64,000 nt of DNA from Pseudomonas khavaziana. Its GTDB lineage: Bacteria > Pseudomonadota > Gammaproteobacteria > Pseudomonadales > Pseudomonadaceae. Position numbers and translations under genes: made by a program. Below the pieces are notes generated by a model. That model had not been told where the DNA came from. It was given only the letters and a program-made list of their open reading frames with translations, and did no database searches. Of this stretch, positions 61,229-64,000 are shown in pieces (position 1 is the stretch's first letter; every line of letters begins with the position of its first letter). Location: the NCBI RefSeq assembly GCF_019145205.1, contig NZ_JAHSTT010000002.1, positions 558,001 to 622,000 of the forward strand. The letters are read 5' to 3'.

Positions 61229-61645
61229 TTATTTCTTCATCAGGCATGAGCACGCGGTCTTATACGCCTCGTGCTGATACTTGTTGAGCGTCGCCGGCAG
61301 GTCAAAGGTGTGCTTCTTGTTTTGCGCATTGATGGTCTGCGGCGACAGCAGCGTCACCTCAACCCCCTCCAGCAATTGAAACACCCCTTCAATCTTGAAC
61401 GTCGTCGGGCCGCCGGCGAATTCACCTTTCTTGCTGCGCTTCTTGATCGCGATGCGCTGGATGCTGTTGTCCTGCACGAAGGCCTTTACCTGGGCGGCGA
61501 AGGCTTTGACGTTGGCGGCCTCATCGTCGTCATCCAGGGCGATTTTCTTGGTGGCCAGGGCGACGTGGGTCAGCGCCTGGTTGTCCAGGGTTGCGAGGGC
61601 GATGATGGCTTCGCTGCCTTTGATTTCGATGCCGCAGAGGGTCAT
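61229..61645 (-). CDS. DUF3010 family protein
   Basis: A 138-residue protein starting MTLCGIEIKGSEAIIALATL, with KKRSKKGEFAGGPTTFKIEG and LLSPQTINAQNKKH. This is the DUF3010 pattern, an RNase H-like fold of unknown function in proteobacteria. AAGG precedes the ATG at 61645; the longer frame to 61717 is rejected. It is convergent with the secreted-protein gene. Confidence 0.85.
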   Translation of the reverse strand: MTLCGIEIKGSEAIIALATLDNQALTHVALATKKIALDDDDEAANVKAFAAQVKAFVQDNSIQRIAIKKRSKKGEFAGGPTTFKIEGVFQLLEGVEVTLLSPQTINAQNKKHTFDLPATLNKYQHEAYKTACSCLMKK

Positions 61646-61738
61646 GGACGTTGCCTTGAACGCGTGAAGAAGTCGTGCATGGTAACAGGCTCGGCGAGGT
61701 GCAGAGGTTTCGACCATTTGTCGGAGGTAGTGCCTGAA

Positions 61739-61754
61739 CTGTCAGATCTGACAG
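61739..61754. promoter_or_regulatory. Lux-box-like palindrome upstream of the tyrosinase gene
   Basis: CTGTCA-GATC-TGACAG, extended to ACTGTCAGATCTGACAGT, is a perfect palindrome of CT-N12-AG type 79 bases before the tyrosinase start. It shares both arms with the two sites near 23.5 kb. Confidence 0.65.
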
Positions 61755-61833
61755 TAGACCTTAGTGGGACCCGCATCTAGATTCGGGACAGGAGTTCTCG
61801 TAGCTCCACGCCTTCCTACAAAGGAGTTGCGCA

Positions 61834-62799
61834 ATGAAGATACGTAAGGAAATTCGCACATTGAGCGGGCATGAGTGGATGGAATTTCTCAATGCGTTGT
61901 TGGCGGTCAAAGCCGCGAAAGAATACGACAAGTTTGTCCATTGGCACCACGCAGTAATGGTACCTACTGTCCATCCTCATGAACCCCAGGACCCCGACTA
62001 TCGTAACGGTGCGCACTTGGGCCCTGCCTTTTTGCCTTGGCACCGTGAAATGTTGCTGCAGTTGGAAGCGGTCATTCTGCGCGTCACTCAAAAAGAAGTA
62101 GCGATCCCTTACTGGGATTGGACATTGGACGCGGCAGAGCCCTGGATCTCACCGGTATGGGGGCTGATAGGCGGTAACGGTGATCCTAAAGATTACTTCA
62201 GGGTGCAAGATGGGCCCTTTGCACACAAATTTAATAATTGGGACGTACCCGGGTATCCGCAAGACGGTCTACCAGAGCCGGGTCTGAAACGGCAGTTTGG
62301 GCAATGGGTCTTTACGTTGCCGACGCCTGACGATTTGAACAAGGCAATGAACGAAGAAATCTATGACGAGCCCTATTACAACGCCAGCCCGTTCAATAGA
62401 GGTTTTCGAAACCGTCTGGAAGGTTGGATTACCCAGAAGGGTGACCCGCAAGTCACCACCCCGGGTTCGCAGTTGCACAATCGAGTTCACCTGTGGATCG
62501 GTGGCAACATGCTGGCGATGACCTCACCTGAGGATCCGGTGTTTTTTCTGCATCACTGCTTCGTCGACAAGATCTGGGCCGATTGGCAGGCGAAGATGAA
62601 GCTGGGTAAACCCACCCTGGCACCTCATTATTGTCCAATGGAGGGTGGTCCGCCTGGGCACAATTTCGATGACGTACTCGAACCCTGGACCAATCGTATC
62701 CGCGATGTAATGGATATCACCGCATTGGATTACGCCTACGATCCCAGCCCTCCATTGGTATTGCCCAAGCCCCGCTTCAAGTCACCCTTCATGACTTGA
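61834..62799 (+). CDS. Tyrosinase-family type 3 copper enzyme
   Basis: A 321-residue protein. Copper A ligands: a His in HWHH (36-39), His61 and His70 in HLGPAFLPWHRE. Copper B ligands: His215 and His219 in QLHNRVHLWIGG and His241 in FFLHHCFVDKIW. The 22-residue step from His219 to His241 equals that of Streptomyces tyrosinase. It would oxidise phenols to quinones, leading to melanin-like products. No signal peptide and no caddie protein gene (MelC1-like) is present. AAGGAG precedes the ATG. Confidence 0.92.
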   Translation: MKIRKEIRTLSGHEWMEFLNALLAVKAAKEYDKFVHWHHAVMVPTVHPHEPQDPDYRNGAHLGPAFLPWHREMLLQLEAVILRVTQKEVAIPYWDWTLDAAEPWISPVWGLIGGNGDPKDYFRVQDGPFAHKFNNWDVPGYPQDGLPEPGLKRQFGQWVFTLPTPDDLNKAMNEEIYDEPYYNASPFNRGFRNRLEGWITQKGDPQVTTPGSQLHNRVHLWIGGNMLAMTSPEDPVFFLHHCFVDKIWADWQAKMKLGKPTLAPHYCPMEGGPPGHNFDDVLEPWTNRIRDVMDITALDYAYDPSPPLVLPKPRFKSPFMT

Positions 62800-62838
62800 A
62801 TGTAAGGGTGTCCCCCATGGCATGGCTGTGGGGGGCAT

Positions 62839-63240
62839 TTACTCCTGCCCAATCGACTCCAAAAACTCCGACCGCTCATCACTCATCCGTGCCAGGCAAT
62901 CATTTTGCGCAATCGCATAGTCCTTGCTGCCGTTCACCGCCGGGAAGGTATCTACCGCGCAATCGGCGTCACGCAATTTTTCCCATTTCTGCTGGGCGTC
63001 CTTCAGACGTGCGGTAATGTCGGCCAGCTTGGTCTTGTCGCTGCCATAGATCGAACCCATGCGTTCCAGCAGGCCCTGGTAGTTATCCTTGAGCAGTTGC
63101 TCGGCGGTGGTTTTGTTGTAGGCGGCGCAGGCCAGGGTCTGTTTGTCGTTTTCAATGCCGTCGCACGGTGTGCTGTCGGTGTCTTCGGCTGCGTGGGCGG
63201 TGGTTGCGATGAGTGCCAAAGCCAGGAAAATCGATTTCAT
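62839..63240 (-). CDS. LprI/DUF1311-type secreted protein
   Basis: A 133-residue protein with a signal peptide (MKSIFLALALIATTAHA, then AEDTDS). The mature part has four cysteines (TPCDGI, LACAAYN, ADCAVD, NDCLAR) in the helical LprI/DUF1311 pattern, a family that includes lysozyme inhibitors. Activity here is inference. It is convergent with the tyrosinase gene. Confidence 0.82.
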   Translation of the reverse strand: MKSIFLALALIATTAHAAEDTDSTPCDGIENDKQTLACAAYNKTTAEQLLKDNYQGLLERMGSIYGSDKTKLADITARLKDAQQKWEKLRDADCAVDTFPAVNGSKDYAIAQNDCLARMSDERSEFLESIGQE

Positions 63241-63458
63241 TGCGCCGTCTCATATCAAGTGATGCGCAATTCTGGCTCAAGCGTAAGACAAAGAACAGCC
63301 GCCCAGCAGGCATGTCTACATAGCCTTTGTCGCGGATTGACGCTTTCGGCAATTCCCCTGTCGTTTTTGCACCCGGCTCCGTCGATCCCTGGGCATATGC
63401 TGGCCCCAAAGCGCCGGCATACGATTCGGCGCATGAATCGCCAATAAGGGGACGCCTG

Positions 63459-64000
63459 ATGAGCCCAGCCGAATTGCACGCCGACAGCATCGTTATCGAC
63501 GGGCTGATCATTGCCAAGTGGAATCGCGACCTGTTCGAGGACATGCGCAAGGGTGGCCTGACCGCCGCCAACTGCACCGTGTCGGTGTGGGAAGGGTTCC
63601 AGGCCACGATCAATAACATTGTTGCCAGCCAGACCCTGATCCGTGAGAACAGCGACTTGGTGATCCCGGTAAAAACCACCGCCGACATCCGCCGCGCCAA
63701 GGAACAAGGCAAGACCGGCATCATCTTCGGCTTCCAGAATGCCCATGCGTTTGAAGACCAGCTCGGCTACGTGGAGATCTTCAAGCAGCTCGGCGTGGGG
63801 GTGGTGCAGATGTGCTACAACACCCAGAACCTGGTGGGCACCGGTTGCTACGAGCGCGATGGTGGCCTGTCAGGTTTCGGTCGCGAAATCGTCGGCGAGA
63901 TGAACCGCGTGGGCATCATGTGCGACCTGTCACACGTCGGGTCCAAAACCTCCGAAGAGGTGATCCTCGAATCGAAAAAGCCGGTGTGTTATTCCCACTG
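63459..64000 (+). CDS. Membrane dipeptidase-type metallopeptidase, partial (3' end outside the window)
   Basis: The first 180 codons of a renal dipeptidase-like (M19) protein: MSPAELHADSIVIDGLIIAK, GIIFGFQNAHAFED, CYNTQNLVGTGCYER and CDLSHVG with a zinc ligand His. AAGGGGA precedes the ATG at 63459. In P. aeruginosa a dipeptidase of this kind opens the dimethylglycine and betaine catabolic genes (dgc/gbc) and belongs to the GbdR regulon. The gene order here suggests the same. The sequence stops mid-gene. Confidence 0.9.
   Translation, partial: MSPAELHADSIVIDGLIIAKWNRDLFEDMRKGGLTAANCTVSVWEGFQATINNIVASQTLIRENSDLVIPVKTTADIRRAKEQGKTGIIFGFQNAHAFEDQLGYVEIFKQLGVGVVQMCYNTQNLVGTGCYERDGGLSGFGREIVGEMNRVGIMCDLSHVGSKTSEEVILESKKPVCYSH

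Overview
The window is a high-GC chromosomal segment from a fluorescent pseudomonad, most likely of the Pseudomonas fluorescens group. Three things point there: the gene content and gene order (ahcY-metF, metK-tkt-epd-pgk-fba, and a betaine/carnitine block laid out as in Pseudomonas aeruginosa), Pseudomonas-type regulators such as GbdR and CdhR, and many short inverted REP-type repeats built on the core GTGGGAGGGGGCTTGCTCCCGAT. I see no rRNA, tRNA, CRISPR array, insertion sequence or prophage. Almost every large ORF opposite a named gene is a high-GC shadow.

Layout. Positions 1-16,300 hold the activated-methyl cycle: metF and ahcY (ahcY behind an S-adenosylhomocysteine riboswitch), then metK in tandem behind an ArsR-methyltransferase fusion regulator that has a perfect 12-bp-arm palindrome upstream. 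Between these blocks lie an ExoU-like patatin phospholipase, a YfdC-type FNT channel, a Na+/H+ antiporter, a DMT permease, a MAPEG protein, mltA, a cytochrome c'-like lipoprotein and ligB. Positions 16,500-22,960 carry central carbon metabolism (tkt, epd, pgk, fba) with two small lipoproteins. Positions 23,000-24,600 are visibly AT-richer and hold three small uncharacterised genes, two lux-box-like palindromes and a strongly folded leader RNA. Positions 25,000-41,000 are mixed: a PL7 alginate lyase, a REC-PAS-GGDEF-EAL protein, a metallopeptidase, YccS, an HI0933-type flavoprotein, dbpA, an MFS exporter, an RhlA homologue and a TldD/PmbA pair.

Positions 41,200-59,360 form a choline, glycine betaine and carnitine block: betIBA and betT around a BetI-type palindrome, the choline ABC transporter cbcXWV, serine dehydratase (disposal of serine downstream of betaine and glycine), the regulator gbdR, the carnitine operon caiX-cdhC-cdhA-cdhB and its divergent activator cdhR. 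Carnitine is oxidised and cleaved to glycine betaine; choline is oxidised to the same compound; betaine is then demethylated. The last, truncated gene is a dipeptidase that in P. aeruginosa heads the dimethylglycine catabolic genes.

Positions 59,400-63,240, between cdhR and that dipeptidase, look like a variable insert: an AAA-type ATPase behind AT-rich palindromes, a secreted protein, a DUF3010 protein, a tyrosinase without a caddie gene, and an LprI-type protein. The tyrosinase promoter carries the same kind of palindrome (CTGTCA-N4-TGACAG) found twice near 23.5 kb, suggesting that one LuxR-type regulator may connect the two accessory regions.
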